Origin: Agriotes lineatus
Lineage: Eukaryota > Arthropoda > Insecta > Coleoptera > Elateridae
Assembly (NCBI GenBank): GCA_940337035.1
Contig: CALNHX010007480.1
Span: 1-64,000, forward strand
Reading direction: 5' to 3'
DNA: 64,000 bases
Made by a program: the position numbers and the translations under genes. The first letter of the stretch is position 1; each line of letters starts with the position of its first letter. The notes below the pieces were generated by a model. The model worked only from the letters and a program-made list of their open reading frames with translations. It searched no databases and was not told where the DNA came from. This document shows positions 1 through 12,766 of this stretch, in pieces.

Positions 1-104
1 ATAGCCCCAAAGAAAAAGGTCAGGAGCGTTGATGTTAGTGATATCGAGGAAGGTCACCATAGCAGGAAATCAGTTTATTTGCGAAATATTGTCGTAGGTA
101 GTTG

Positions 105-776
105 CACTGAGCCACCACCACCTTCAGCCATCAACGGCCATCAACTAAGAAAATGCGCTGCGGTAACCACCGCTAGCCACTATACATTTAAATTTCGCGC
201 GTATTTGACTCTTGCTGTGCTCAGAATTACACGTTAAACCCGCTAGTAATAAATGACGCTGTGTAGGTAGACTTTTTGTTTATTTTGCTAATTGAATATG
301 TGATATCTTCAAAATAGTGCTGATTCAGAGAAGGAAGAAGTGTTAAAAAACTATTATATTTGGAGAAAAATAAATCAAAAGCAGCGAAAAGTATAGGTGC
401 AAGAAATATTTTTACACATAGAGTAGCTTAGGAATACCATCTACTGGTGCCACAATTAATTAACGATGAAGAGAAGTTCTACAGCTACTACAGAATAAAC
501 CAAGATTTTTACAATTTATTAGTATCAAAGGCCAAACCTTTATTTTAATTTTGAAGTTTCAAACACCACGAAATATCTAGCTGTTTGGTAATAACCGCAA
601 AACAAAAAACCCTAACTAGCGGCGTCCACCGTCCACCAAAATTAGGACCGGTTGGAAATTTCAAACTGGTTGGTGGCCGTAGGTGGCTACCGGTGGCTCA
701 GTGAGACCGGCCGCATAATGATTACGCATGTTGAAATTTTAGTTAATGGTGGTTGATGGCTAGTGGTGGCTGAGTG
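105..776. mobile_element. MITE-like element with long inverted repeats
   Basis: The left arm (about 105-155, starting CACTGAGCCACCACC) is the imperfect reverse complement of the right arm (about 736-776, ending GTGGTGGCTGAGTG). Both carry the GATGGC/GCCATC and CACCAC/GTGGTG blocks in mirrored order. No coding sequence is visible between them, so this looks like a non-autonomous DNA transposon or fold-back unit. I could not identify a clean target duplication, and the exact ends are uncertain. The segment near 697-710 also contains GAGACCGGCCG, the same string that ends the hairpin MITE at 10871-11058, which may mean a nested or related copy. Confidence 0.5.
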
Positions 777-3108
777 GACTGCGGTATAACTGGTAGCACC
801 GTCCTGTTGCAACCAATACTCATTTGCTATCTTCTGCTCTATTTGCGCCAAAAAGATCTTTGAAGCATGTTTGTATATCTTTGAGATGTTGCCGTTATCG
901 TTTCACAATTTTCCTCAAAAAAATAAACTCGTCAATCTTTGACGATGAAAGAGCACACCAAAATGCACTTTGGGAGAATGTCAAACATTGAAACTAAACT
1001 CCCAAGTCTCCCATTTATAAAGCAATTATCATTGATTCCATAAGTGAAGAGTATGGGTTTTTATTACTTACTAGTGAATCACCCGAGCTACTCTTCGGTG
1101 GAAAAGGGCGCTACATGTCACAAGCAAAAACACATACAACCTTACTAATTATACCTACATATAAAAATATTGATAGATGAATATTGAAATTACACGATTA
1201 CTCCTTTGTCGCCTAGTCTTTAAAAACGATTCGTCCCCTAAAACTCCATTTTGCGTACTTGATACATAGTATACTATTTAAAGACCTAGCGGTCGTGTTT
1301 AAAATATCAACGCATTTGAGAACAACAAAGAGTTCTACAATTAGTATCTCTTAAATGAAATAGGGATGAGACAAAAACCTAATATTGAAAAATATATATC
1401 TGTGAGTTTTACAGAAATGGTAAGAAAACTAGTTTCAAATTGAAAATTGCAGAAAAAATGCGAAACAAGACGAGTCTGGTTTGTTTTATCAGTCTGTGTA
1501 CATTCCAAATTAGAATTGAATTGGCCATCTTCAATAATTGGTTGAGAAGTCAACAACATAAAATTAAAGAATTACTAAAACAAGAAGGAACATAGTTTAC
1601 ACGTTTAGTCAATTTGAGATGAAATAAAAATCCTTCACTTTTACAACGGCTTTCAATTATTTCTTCGCGCACATTTAATTGAAGAACTCGTTTTAGCCAA
1701 GTTCAACCTAACGGAATCTTTGTTGAGAGTTATTTTGCATGCCCTTTGCAAGTTGTCAGAAGGTCAAAATAATGTAAAAAAATCCTTAAAAGTAACTCGA
1801 AAAATATTTACATTCAACAAAATAAATAAGCGTACCTATAGAGTTTGTTTTCTTATTTCTCCTCGATCATCATTATTTCTTTCCGATCCGTTTCTTAAAA
1901 CATCATTCTTAAATAGTAGTTTGGTCATTCAATACATGCTTAAGTGTTGGTTTTGAATATTAGTACCCTAAACTCTCAGAATACTATAAAAGCAGTATTT
2001 TTAGTCATTTGTGTTTGCCTAACAGTTTTATGTAAGAAATATGTCTTTAATGTTACCATAAAATTGCGGTTTGTTGGATAATTAACAACTTCTTAACTAA
2101 TAATTTTTCTTTTTTATAAAAAATTAAATATGATTGTCAGAATTAGAAAAATTAAGACTAGGGCTGCAGGTCGTTTCTCCGAAATAATAATAATGCTATG
2201 GCAGTGCACAACTACATCTTTTAAAACTTCCCTCGTGATATATGGAGCTAAAATTTATTTCCTCCTAACATCCCAGGGGAGATCCTGTAAAGCTGATCTC
2301 TAAATCAATTCTGAATATATACTTCGAAATATGAGTTTACTTCCATCGAAACGAAAACCGGCATGTAAGGCAATAAAGGTTTCTGCTATTTGTCTTAAGC
2401 CGGCACATACAGTAGATTTGTATGGTGGAGTTTTTTCAACTACTGTAATCCATAGTAAAAATTTTTAACTGTCATTTGACAGCAGCAAGTTAATATTCGC
2501 CTCTGGGCGGGCGTTTTCAACATTTTCTCGCTCGCCAAGCATTTTGTGTTTCCGTGAGAGCAAAATATTTAGCGAGGTAAAGATGTTTATTTGATAACGC
2601 TAGTCATTTGTTTAAATAATCGCATTACATGTCAGATACTACACGAGTAATTTAAAATTTATTGTCAATTGATATTTTTTAAAAATTAAATAATATGATT
2701 ATTTTCGCTTTAATAATATGCTGTTGTCGGAAAAATAGTATGTATGTATATTTCGAGCTAAAAGTGCTGTTGCCTCTTTTGCACGATTGCTGATTGTGGC
2801 TATTTTCAGCTCTTGACATACAGTATAGTACTCTCAATTTCATTAGTCTGTCTGTTTGTCTGTTGGCGGTATAGCTCAAATACTATTTTTTGGAAGCAGG
2901 CGATATTTTACATGCAAATTATATGTCTATCTGGCTCAAAGCAGAGCAAGAACCTTGAAAAATTAAATGTTTCCTATTTTTGTTTTAACGCAGGAATAGA
3001 CAAAAATAATAATGCGTACACACCGTAATTTTTTACGTAAGTAGAATAGAACCCAACAGATACAGAGTAAATATCGTAAAATTGGTTGAAATATGCAAAG
3101 ATGGAACT
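777..3108. other. AT-rich stretch, nothing recognised
   Basis: Strongly AT-rich sequence with only short, unconvincing open frames (60-80 codons, low complexity). I see no conserved protein motif, RNA gene or clear repeat here. Confidence 0.5.
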
Positions 3109-3485
3109 CCCTGTATATTTTTAGATATTTGAAATCAGTACTGAACATGCTTTATTATAGGATGCTTAAACTAATATTTTGAAATCCATTATCTTTTTAA
3201 ATAAAAAAATGTCATTTATCTAAAGTAGGTCATGCAAAATTACTCACAATCGAACAAGAAATGCCAAACAAATTCCACTTGACTCTAAAAATTGTTCATG
3301 GCCCTTATCGCACCAAACGTATTGAAACAATTATTGATAACTATGTTTTTTATGAAACAATATTATTCTCAGCAAACAACTGAAACTACAGTAAAAGAGC
3401 TTTCCCATGATGTACAATATTGACCATTTCAATTAAGAGTAACGTTCAAAAAATAAATAAAAAGTGGACGTGACTACCTCCCTGG

Positions 3486-4758
3486 ACTTTCCCATACTCA
3501 AAACTGTTCATATCGTCTTTATTCAACAGTCTTTACAACATATCAAAATTTCAACTCGATGACTCACGTCTTCACCGTGATAAGCGTTTACACTTTCACG
3601 TAAATTACGGGTAAATATAAAAGAATGTGTAGTTCAAAACGTGACCACCGAGCTTCTGTAGATGGCGCCAAGTGGACAAGCCGCCACTGTGCTAGTTTAT
3701 GTATTATTTTCCTCAAAACGGCTGTAGCACCGAGGTGAAATTTTCTAAGTACCTGGAAATTATATTTTCTAGGGCATACAAAATCGATTTTTTTATTTTC
3801 GCGGAAAAAGATTCTTTGACGCAAAAATATAACAACCGTTAGAATAAAAAAATTATTTTTCAAAAATAGAGGGGGGAGGGGGCCGGTGCGCTTACATATA
3901 TCCACGAGTGTAATATTTTTTTGCATATTCATATGCTCCATTATGCCCTGAGCAATTCAGTGGAAACCCCAGCTACCTATCTTGTTTTGTTTATTAATTA
4001 AAGGGGTTTAAATTTTCAAACTTCAAAGCTTCGTAGAGGGCGCCACAGATAATTCATGAGATTCTTTAAAAAATAGATCGATAGCCCTTTTTGGGGTCTA
4101 TCAGTGTATGAAGTTTAAACAAATTCCTGTGGGCAGTTTTTGAGAAATGATTTTTAGAAAATTTCCAAAATTTTGAAAATTTGTAATTTAGGCCCCTTAA
4201 TATTTTTCAAAACACTTTTTATATCACCTCATGTTAGCCTTTATATACTATTCAGAAAACAAAAATCAATTGAATCGATTCATCCGTTTTTGAGTAATAG
4301 GGCGTTAAACTCAAAATTTTCAAAGAATCATAGCGCCCTTCATTTTAAACATAGCGAGTTCGGCAAAAAACTAGCAGATTTGTCTTATGACCCTCTATCG
4401 TTATCCGCGATAAAATTTTCAAAATTTTAATTACGAAAACAGTCGTACCAAAAAAACATGCGTAACTTCCGCTTCCGGTTTCGGATTTTTTTGAAAAGCT
4501 TATTTTGTCGATGAATTTTCGATACACCCCCGCATTCCAAAGCGCATCAAAATCGGAGCAATACTTTCGGCTGTAGGAGCGTCACCCACCCACACACCCA
4601 CACACCCACACACCCACACACCCACACACAGACAGACATTTTTTGAAAACCACTTTTTTGGGTTCCTAGAGGCCCAAAACGGATATTTCTGTGAAAATCT
4701 CGATTTCCAAAATTTTCACGATTCCAAGACTTCCCTATACCTATTGGTATGGGAAAGT
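3486..4758. mobile_element. inner TIR element with ACTTTCCCATAC ends
   Basis: The segment begins ACTTTCCCATAC (3486-3497) and ends with its reverse complement GTATGGGAAAGT (4747-4758). The right end is also part of a small hairpin (TTCCCTATACC, TATT loop, GGTATGGGAA). The interior contains GGCGCCA motifs, long runs of AAAATTTT-type sequence and a CACACC array. It carries no coding capacity and sits wholly inside the 3109-4972 element, suggesting a transposon in a transposon. The inner ends could instead be internal structure of the outer element. Confidence 0.45.
4584..4634. repeat. (CACACC)n microsatellite
   Basis: A run of CACCCA/CACACC units followed by CAGACAGACA, inside the inner TIR element. 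Confidence 0.9.
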
Positions 4759-4972
4759 AAAAATTCGGAAAACGATATTCAAAAATAATATTGGTCTATT
4801 TAAAAAAACATGGTTTGCAATTGTTTTGAATTTGTTGTTCGTTTGCAATGAATTTGCATACTACTTCAGGTTAACAAATTTTTGTAATTAAAAAAAGGTC
4901 AAAAATTTAGTTTAATCATAGTATCATAAAGTATTTTTAGCACTGATTTCAAATATCTAAAAATATACGGGG

Positions 4973-7900
4973 TGTTTAATTTAAAAAAAAACAACCGTGC
5001 ATCGTTACGTAAAAATAGGAGACCATGGCTTAAATGTGTTTACGTCAGTTTGTAGTTCATACCGACTTTATAATTAAACAAAAGTTTTTTCGATATCTCT
5101 ATTATTAACGGACTGCTAGCGATCTAGCGATTTTTTTATATGCACACTGATGTTATTCGCGTGTAGGAAGTTCGGCATAAACCCCTTACAGATTTTTTCA
5201 GAAGGGATGACGTTGCATTGGTTTGGGGGGTGAAAAGCCTAAAATTAAATTCGGAATAATATAGCATTCGCTTTAGAAGTAAGGCGAGTATACATTAATA
5301 ATCACATAAGAAGAGAGTTAACGCAAAGGGATGATAACGGAGGGGAACTATAAACAACGGAGAATATAATGAAGCACTAATTACCAAATGATGGAAAGCG
5401 ATACAATGTTAGTGGGAAACAGACACAAAGTGCCGGAAAAATAAGAAACCATCAAGGGCAAGAAAACAATAGAACAAAAAAATATGCATATAACACGTAC
5501 CTTAACGTGGTAAAAGGAAGCGATTTGAGAAGGAACAGAAGATGAAACTAAACTTTATACACTATTGCCATGAAAAACGGTAGAAGGCTGAAGAGTTATG
5601 AAAAGGATACCCTTTTTACGCAGTAGGAATAGTTGAAATAAAAATAGGGAGAGTGGACTGTATAATAAAAGACCAAAAATCAAAGATCTTTGAATGTATT
5701 TCTTCAGAATTACATATATGTGGCTAATGCCTTACATATAGCCCATAGAAACATACAAAAGACGTATAAAAAGTTATCTACTGCTTCCTGGCGAACGAAA
5801 AGAGTTAGAAATCGGTAGACGATAGAAAAGGGGAAACTATCTACTGCAACAGTTACCACTGGAATAAAAAGGAGTAATAGGAAAGAATAAGAACGCCAAT
5901 AAATATGAAGGTAAGAAGAGATATGTTAAATATATCAGGAACAAGAGAAAAATATAAAAACAGAGTAGAAAATCTTTAAGGGACCGATCGAGTTGCCCTT
6001 GCGGCGACTCTACAGTATTATCCACTTTTTTGGAATTAAGTTCTATTAAGTTTAAATCACGTGTCGCTTGAATTATCGAGGAACCAAAAGCAGTTTATCG
6101 TGTCAAAGTATTTGTTCTACCAGCGCTGTTGCTTTTACTCACCCAGCGCCCACCATTAGCCCACCATTTCAATGTCCGGATATTGGGACGAATTTCTCAC
6201 CGGGATGTTGGTTATTATCCGCTAACCCATTTTGCTTAAGTACAGAGATGTTTCGAAGCGTTACAAAAGTTTTTATGCAGCGTTCTATAAATTATGCCAA
6301 CCATCGATAACGAAGCTGGAGGGTTACAAAGCAGCGTAAGGAAGCCAAGGAATGCAAAGATCATGTGAAAAATAACCTGAATATGATAGAAGACTACAAT
6401 ACAGTGCTAATTAACTTGTGAGCCAGTGTTTTAATAAACGAAAAGTGAAAAAAACAATCAAAGTGAGGCTAGTGTGTTCCAGAACGACATTTATGCAAAA
6501 ACAATTTAGTAATTAAGGAAAAGCATTGTAAAAATTTACATGAAACAATTGTTAACTTGTTGCTATGCTACCTAGATGTTCAATTGTTATTGTTTAAATA
6601 TTAGGGAAGCCAAGCCAGAAGCTGTTGATAATATTGGCTCCCAAGTTGTTATTTGTGCCAGTTATAGATTTTTATATAATCACCAGTGTGCATAGTCCAT
6701 TTGTGCTTAATCCTATAAAGTTATAAAGTACAATACCAGAGGTAATTGATACGGAGGCTTCTCCCATTTGTGTTCGTCTTCAGAGCTATACTTCGGCAAG
6801 TTTTGGGGCTGCGGCAAGCAGATAACAGTAGGCACATTAATTTGAAATTAGTTGCCAATAAATAAAATATAAAAGGGCAACATACCATTTATTGCAAATA
6901 ATTAAAACAATCATGAATTTTTATTTAACCCTGAGGAAGCCATTTGTTTAAATTAAATCTTTTGTAGTAATTGTCGTAATATTTATTTTATTTATTTTTA
7001 ATATCATAACAAACTTATCACCATACAACGTTTATATTACAAAACAGTATATTCTATGTTTCTTTTCGATATTGTAAGTTTTATAATGGGACTAGTAAAT
7101 ATTTGTCAGTCATCAGACCTTCGGAGGGAATGTCAGTAAGTACCTTCAAAACAGTAATAGCTTCAAAGAGGATATGCGAATTAGTATTTACTGTAATGCT
7201 TCGAGCACTGTTCCATAGTTCGTGGCCATTAATCGGTTTTCACGTGTAGATGTTCTTATTTAACGATTAATTTATAAGTGGTTCATTGCTTAATATGAAA
7301 TAATTATGGTTTTTGTATGGAAGTATTCATATTTAAAATCTTAATAAATCAAACTAAAACCGATATAAAGATTGATCAAACTGAAATTCGCCTTGCTGTT
7401 GTTTTCTCTGGAAACAAAATCATTCGTGCAATCAGAAAAGGTGATGATATCAACTGTACTAGCGCCATCGGTAAAGAATAAATCGTCATAACCCAGTAAC
7501 TTATTGTTTATTTTTGCAGTTATAGGCCTTCTGATATTTCGCAATCTTCCTTTACGTTGTGAGAGAAAATCAAACAAAGTTCTCCCCATCACGTTCAAAA
7601 ATAACGTTCGATTTGAGAAATTTATCGAGGATCCAGCAAGGAACTACGTAAGTCGGGTCTTTTAAAACAATTCCCTAATATTATTTCCGGCGCGAGAGAA
7701 GGGTGGGGAGTCCATCGAGCGCTCGCGATTTATTTGGAAAAGTTGAGTCCGGCAGGGATTACACCTAGCTCGCAAATCTATAATCAATCCTGCAATCACC
7801 TTATCTTAAGCCTTTGAGTGGATCGCAGCTGCTCGCGGCTGAGCGCATCATTATTTCGCCCAATTTCATTTAATTTCATTAGATATTTCAATCTGTCTCT

Positions 7901-9375
7901 GTTATCGTGTTTGCGAGCCCGACAACTTGACCTCTGCAATCTAATTTCTGGCAAGTCCCGCTCCTTATCCTGCGCTTTTACATTTCCGGCACGTTTGGTG
8001 GAACACTGCCGCAACAAACACGCGCTTTTGATCCGCTGTCTTCGTAATGCGATGTAATCTGGCAATAACTCGCCGCTTCTTGTCCCATCGATCCCGTCCC
8101 TCGTCATGAATGTCACTCTTTAGAGAGCAACACTTATCCGGGCCCATTTTCTACGCAATGAGCTGGAACCGCACTCTTGACTGCCCTTGTTTATCGACTT
8201 CGGCGCGCAACTTTACTGCTTCTTAATAGCCGCTGAAATATTGGCGATCCACTTTATTTGGACTGCAGATGCCGTTATGCCGTAATGGCGTCGTTCTGTC
8301 ACTCATCCGGCGTGCATCTTACGGCCTTCCGATAAACCGATTTACTACCTCATCAACGACATACAGGATTTCGGCTTGAGGCCTTCTGAGTCTTCAACTT
8401 ACGAAAACTGAGGCATGCCTAAAGACCAGATCGCTTTTACAACAACTTTTTATGGCCCTGTTCGGATCGTTTGCACGCTATCGCGGTTAGTTCCTGGAAA
8501 TTTTGGAATTCTTGCGACTACTTTAGAAGGTATGGACGTGACCTGTTGACAATTGCTTAATATTTAATATACTTATTGTTTCTATAGAAATAAGAACACG
8601 AACGCACATCCCATGATATGAAAAGTTGGGTTATAGCAACCAACGACTGCTTTATCAGAAAGAGATGTGATGGCACGTTGGAAAGTGTCTTAGATTCCAG
8701 GTAGCAAAATCGGTTTCGTTGCCCAACCCGGGTCACATCTAACATATAGCTTGATTTCTGTGGTCGCAACAGCCACAAAGCTAACACCATTTTTCCAATA
8801 CAATTGGCCGCTGAACGCTCCTCAATACTCAATAACACTAAAATATACCAAAGACCATAATCTTATTCTTCAATAAAAGTGGGACAGCGAGGAATGAATA
8901 CCCACAACAATCCCATAATCAATAACGTTCAACGGACCGCCTAAGCTACTCCAGAAGAAGGGATGAGTTCACATTAAACTGAACAAAATCGAATATGGGC
9001 GCCACCAACTTCAATATTGAACAGCTTGCAAATCTAAGTTGAATGATTCCCTGGTGACATGGTACACGTCAAAGTTACCTTCATGAAACTCAGGCTCTTT
9101 GGTAAACTATAACCTATTGTAACAACAGGAAGACATGTACATACGGCAGGATCAAAGTGACATTTATACCGGGTGGTGACTTACGTGACGCAACACAGGG
9201 ATTTACGTAGTAGCAAATTCTTAATGTTTAATTATTTTAGGGCTGGAGTGCACTGAGAGTTTTTGTAAAAAAAAATCTGCGTCTATACATGCCATCGATT
9301 TTCAATTTTCCATATTCTGAAACAGAAAGGGTACGAGAAATTTAAACTGCCGCGTCAAACATATCAGTCATACTA
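4973..9375. other. unassigned region with a GC-richer island at 7680-8340
   Basis: No gene or recognisable mobile element is visible. Positions 5280-5990 are purine-rich and degenerate. Positions about 7680-8340 are noticeably GC-richer than their surroundings, with overlapping open frames of 60-106 codons on both strands. Frames open on both strands are what GC-rich non-coding DNA also gives, and none shows a known motif. Confidence 0.4.
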
Positions 9376-10151
9376 TCTTATATATATTTCTAAAAGTCCT
9401 GACTGACTGACTCATCAACGCCCAGCCCAAACCCTTGGACCTAGAAAGCTGAAATTTTGCACAGAGGTTCCCTTTATGATGTATACAAGGAATAAGGAAG
9501 GATATTTCGAAATTCAACCCCTAAAGGGGTAAAATGGGGGTTCCAATTTTGTATGGAAAAATAATATTAAATAGACATTTCGACTTGAAACTTCGTAGGA
9601 GTACTCCTAAAAACAAATAAGCAAACACGTATTTCGTGATTTTCCGAAAATCAACCCCTTAGGGGGTGAAATGGGGTAAGTAAGCCTAAAAATCGATATG
9701 GGTGTCGTAATTGAGGTTTATTGGGTCGTTGATTCCAAAAATGGCATTTATTTTTAAGTCCAAGACGGTGAACATGACATAAGGGAAGAAACGGGACGGG
9801 ACGGGACTAGACTGGACGGAACGGGACGGACTGGACGGGACGGGACTGAGCGGGACGGGACTGGACGGGAAGGGAAGGGACGGAACGGGACGGGACGGGA
9901 CGGGGCAAAGCGGGACGGGGCGGGGCGGGGCGGGACGGACGGGACGGAAAGGGAAGGAAAAAGATGTGATGGAAGGGGAGGGGATGGGATGGAAGAGGAG
10001 GGGCGGGACGGGACGGGAAGGGACGGGACTGGACGGGAGGGAAAGGGGCAGGACGGGACGGGAAGGGTCGAGACGGGGCGGGGCGGGGCGGAACATTATT
10101 TAATAGACAAATAACGAACCTCGCGCGAACGAAGTCGCGGGTAAAAGCTAG
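9376..10151 (+). mobile_element. non-autonomous Helitron
   Basis: The element begins TCTTATATATATTTCTAAAA and ends AAAAGCTAG (CTAG at 10148-10151). It is flanked by A on the left (9375) and T on the right (10152), the AT target that Helitrons insert into. Just before the CTAG end is a short GC hairpin (CCTCGCG, loop CGAACGAAGT, CGCGGG), and the sequence CGCGGGTAAAAGCTAGT is the terminus commonly seen in arthropod Helitrons. The body holds two direct copies of a CCCCT(A/T)AGGGG-type block (near 9520 and 9655) and a long GGGAC array. There is no Rep/helicase coding, so it depends on a partner. This is a rolling-circle type element without target duplication. Confidence 0.75.
9786..10095. repeat. 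(GGGAC)n pentanucleotide array
   Basis: About 310 bp of GGGAC, GGGGC, GGAAC and GGGAA variants inside the Helitron, with an interruption near 9955-10000. Read on the minus strand it gives long Pro/Ser/Val/Arg frames that are artefacts of the repeat. The G-rich strand has many G-runs of 3-4 and could fold into quadruplexes. Confidence 0.95.
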
Positions 10152-10716
10152 TAAAATTATAAAAAGAAACAAGTGCATTTGCATTGCTCTGTTATTTAAT
10201 TTGATGCATTATAAAACAGTCAAAACAAAGAATATAAAACAGGTTTTTATTTATTTTAACTAAACGAACACATAGTATTACCGTAAAAAATACCAATTAC
10301 AACCAATTTTCAAACAAACAACCATTTACACCTAAAAAATGGGCCAAACACTGCCGTCTAACATTTGCTACCTGAGATTGCTATATTTTATCACACTTCT
10401 CTTGAATATATTTTTTTAACCTTCTAAAATTTGAAATGTTCGGATATTTGACGCTATACATTGCACTTACTTGACGAGCACTATTTTCAACATAAAAACA
10501 CTTTATCATCTCTATCTTTTCTGACTACATTTTATCGAGAACAGAATTTAATAATGAGTTAGAGGTAATTGTAAACGTCAAATAGCAATGCAAACGCACA
10601 TATTGCTTGTTTAGGTAATTCCAAAGTACCATTTATTTTTTTAAATAAAATTTATATTTCATCAATTACTGCTGTTCTGGAAAATGGTAAATTGTATACC
10701 ACGTACAAATGGAGTA
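10152..10716. other. AT-rich spacer, nothing recognised
   Basis: AT-rich sequence between the Helitron and the Tigger-like MITE. No gene, repeat or motif could be supported. Confidence 0.5.
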
Positions 10717-11515
10717 CAGTCAGACCTCGCCGTTCGCGGCCTTGCGGTTTGCTGATTTGATTTTACGCGGGACACCTTTGTGCTCCCTTTTCTTTGCCGT
10801 TCGCGGATATTTGCTTTGCCGTTTGCGGATGGAATTGCCAACGTTAACTGTTTCAACTTTCATACACTAACGGCCGGTCTTATGAAGGCCAGTAATCTGA
10901 CGTTAACTTTAATTCGCTGTTAAAATAAACAAAAGCGCATAAAAATTTGTTTACTAATGAATAATATGTCACAAGCGCCAGCGTTTTGATGAGCTTTTGT
11001 TTATTTTAACAGCGATTTAAAGTTAACGTTAGTTTAGTGACCTTCATGAGACCGGCCGTAAGTAAATAAAGCAGACGTATGCGGTTTATGTCATGAACAC
11101 CTAAATAACATTATTTATCACGAGCTTGTAAACACTCTTATCGAACCTATTTCTTTGAATCTCTTATTACCAAATCGGACCTGAAATAAATTGTAAAATT
11201 ATAACTTGAATAAACAAATGGACATTCGAGCTCTAGATTCAAGTGGCAGACTTATGTTACGTGGAATGGAATTTTAGTTCAAACTTTACTGTCTTCTAGA
11301 GCGTTTCTGCCGAAAATTCAATTGCGTTTAATTTTTAAAACACGGAAAACCATGTCGTCAAAAAAGTTTTGGTTTTTTGAGGTTGCATAGTATAAATAAA
11401 TCTAGTTAATAGAACCTAACCCCGTTTTTATCATTTATGTGTTTACTTGCATCGCGGTTTTGCTCTTCGCGGTATTCTCTGGAGCGTAACCCTCGCGAAC
11501 GGCGAGGTCTGACTG
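10717..11515. mobile_element. pogo/Tigger-type MITE
   Basis: The ends are inverted copies starting CAGTCAGACCTCGCCGTTCG (22 matching bases from 10717; the mirror ends at 11515), flanked by TA on both sides (10715-10716 and 11516-11517). A TA duplication plus CAGT-beginning TIRs with a CGxxCGCGG block is the pogo/Tigger (Tc1-mariner superfamily) pattern. The interior repeats the TTCGCGG/TTTGCGG motif several times near each end. No transposase remains, and a second hairpin MITE is nested inside. Confidence 0.7.
10871..11058. mobile_element. hairpin MITE nested in the Tigger-type MITE
   Basis: Two arms of about 67 nt (10871-10938 and 10991-11058) are near-perfect inverted repeats starting CGGCCGGTCT(T/C)ATGAAGG, separated by about 50 bp of AT-rich loop. 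Roughly seven mismatches are visible between the arms. TAA flanks both sides (10868-10870 and 11059-11061), a 3-bp duplication as in PIF/Harbinger elements. With almost no unique interior, it is a classic hairpin MITE. Confidence 0.7.
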
Positions 11516-12504
11516 TATTTTTGTCCGACAAAAAAACTTAAATATAGCAGTTCGATGCTTTAGATTTCGGACGGTCTCCAGGTTGTTTTACTTTCAAAGT
11601 TGCTTGAGCATGCTGACTCAATCATACAGGCGAAGCGATCCACTAATACATACCATAAAAACCTCCCGATTAATGCCGGTTTTAGCAATGAGCGTTTTGT
11701 ATTTAAAAATCTTGCAAAAGAAATAGTAAGCGGAAATAGTTCTACTGCCAAATTTCCTATGTAAAATTCTCAAAAAAGGAATGCCAATTGCAAATCGCAA
11801 AAATTAACGCAACCTAATATACATAACGACATGTAATGTTGCCCAATGCCCTGTAAAAGTGAATATGAAGACACAATATTAATTTTTTAAACATGGTTTC
11901 CATTGTTACATGGGTTGTCTGTATTACGTATTTACGTGTTCTTCAATCTTTTATGATATCTCTGTATTTATATCTAATAACACTGTTATTATTTATGTAT
12001 ATGTATTGTACTGGCTCCACGTTTGCGGCGACATAAATATGAACTGACCCTTACAACGTGTTGTTTTTATTTACTTTTTAATAGGCTTTAAATTTTGATT
12101 ATTCATTTTTAACACATTGGACCGTCATAATTTTTTTAAGATTCATTGTTGCAGTGCCTTTAATACACTATAAACATTCAATTCAAGTTATTTTAATCTA
12201 TTTTTAAATTAATAATTTGCCCCATGTTGTATTAGAATGTCAATAATTCTTATTAGAGATAGCTCCTAAAAATCAGGGGTGGGTTCCTTTATCTAGTTAA
12301 CTGATTTATGAAAAATTGATGTTCTAATATTTTTAATCTCATTCGCATAAGTCACAATAACTTATGTCAACCAAATGTCAAAACCGATTTGAAATTCAAA
12401 TGACAAATACCCGAATACTACAATGGTACACAACAATATTAAATCAGTAAGTAATTCATTCATAAATAGTTCACCTCTTTATTGTCTTTATTTTCTTTTA
12501 TAGT

Positions 12505-12766
12505 TATGACTTTAATAAGAAATGACCCATCTTTCACTTGGTCCGCACAAATCTCCAAATGCCAACCAAACCGCTCCTCTCTGCTGACTAATCGACTCTC
12601 TCCAGCACCCTCCTGCAATGAATGGTCCACGGACAGACAAGCCGTCCTAATCGTCCCATATCATCAACTCCAAACTCGCAGACAGCTACCTGCACTACTG
12701 CATTCGCCAACCTCCTGGAATGTGCCTATTTTACCCTGGAGATTCTCCTCTGGAACTGTCCTTTAG
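12505..12766 (+). CDS. unrecognised 86-codon frame, possible terminal exon
   Basis: A 86-codon frame from an ATG at 12505 to a TAG at 12764. It is much richer in C than the flanking AT-rich DNA. A pyrimidine-rich stretch ending in TAG (TTTATTTTCTTTTATAG, 12487-12503) precedes it and would do as a splice acceptor. AATAAA follows at 12826-12831, about 60 nt after the stop. That order is what a terminal coding exon looks like. The peptide has no domain, membrane segment or motif I recognise and is rich in Ser, Pro and Leu. A decayed transposon fragment of C-rich composition would look the same, so this is a weak candidate only. Confidence 0.18.

Larger units (their letters stand above)
3109..4972. 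mobile_element. non-autonomous DNA transposon, 1.86 kb, long TIRs
   Basis: Positions 3109-3190 and 4890-4972 are inverted copies of each other. Both begin CCC(C/T)GTATATTTTTAGATATT at the outer edge and share further blocks such as GAAATCAGT and TTAAACTAA inwards, giving imperfect TIRs of about 80 bp. No transposase frame is visible, so the copy is non-autonomous. A second inverted-repeat element (3486-4758) lies inside. Flanks show no obvious target duplication, so the superfamily stays open. Confidence 0.6.

Noticed and set aside
9686..10184. Two long Pro/Ser/Val-rich minus-strand frames
   Set aside because: They are the translation of the GGGAC array in different phases; repeats of length 5 stay open in several frames.
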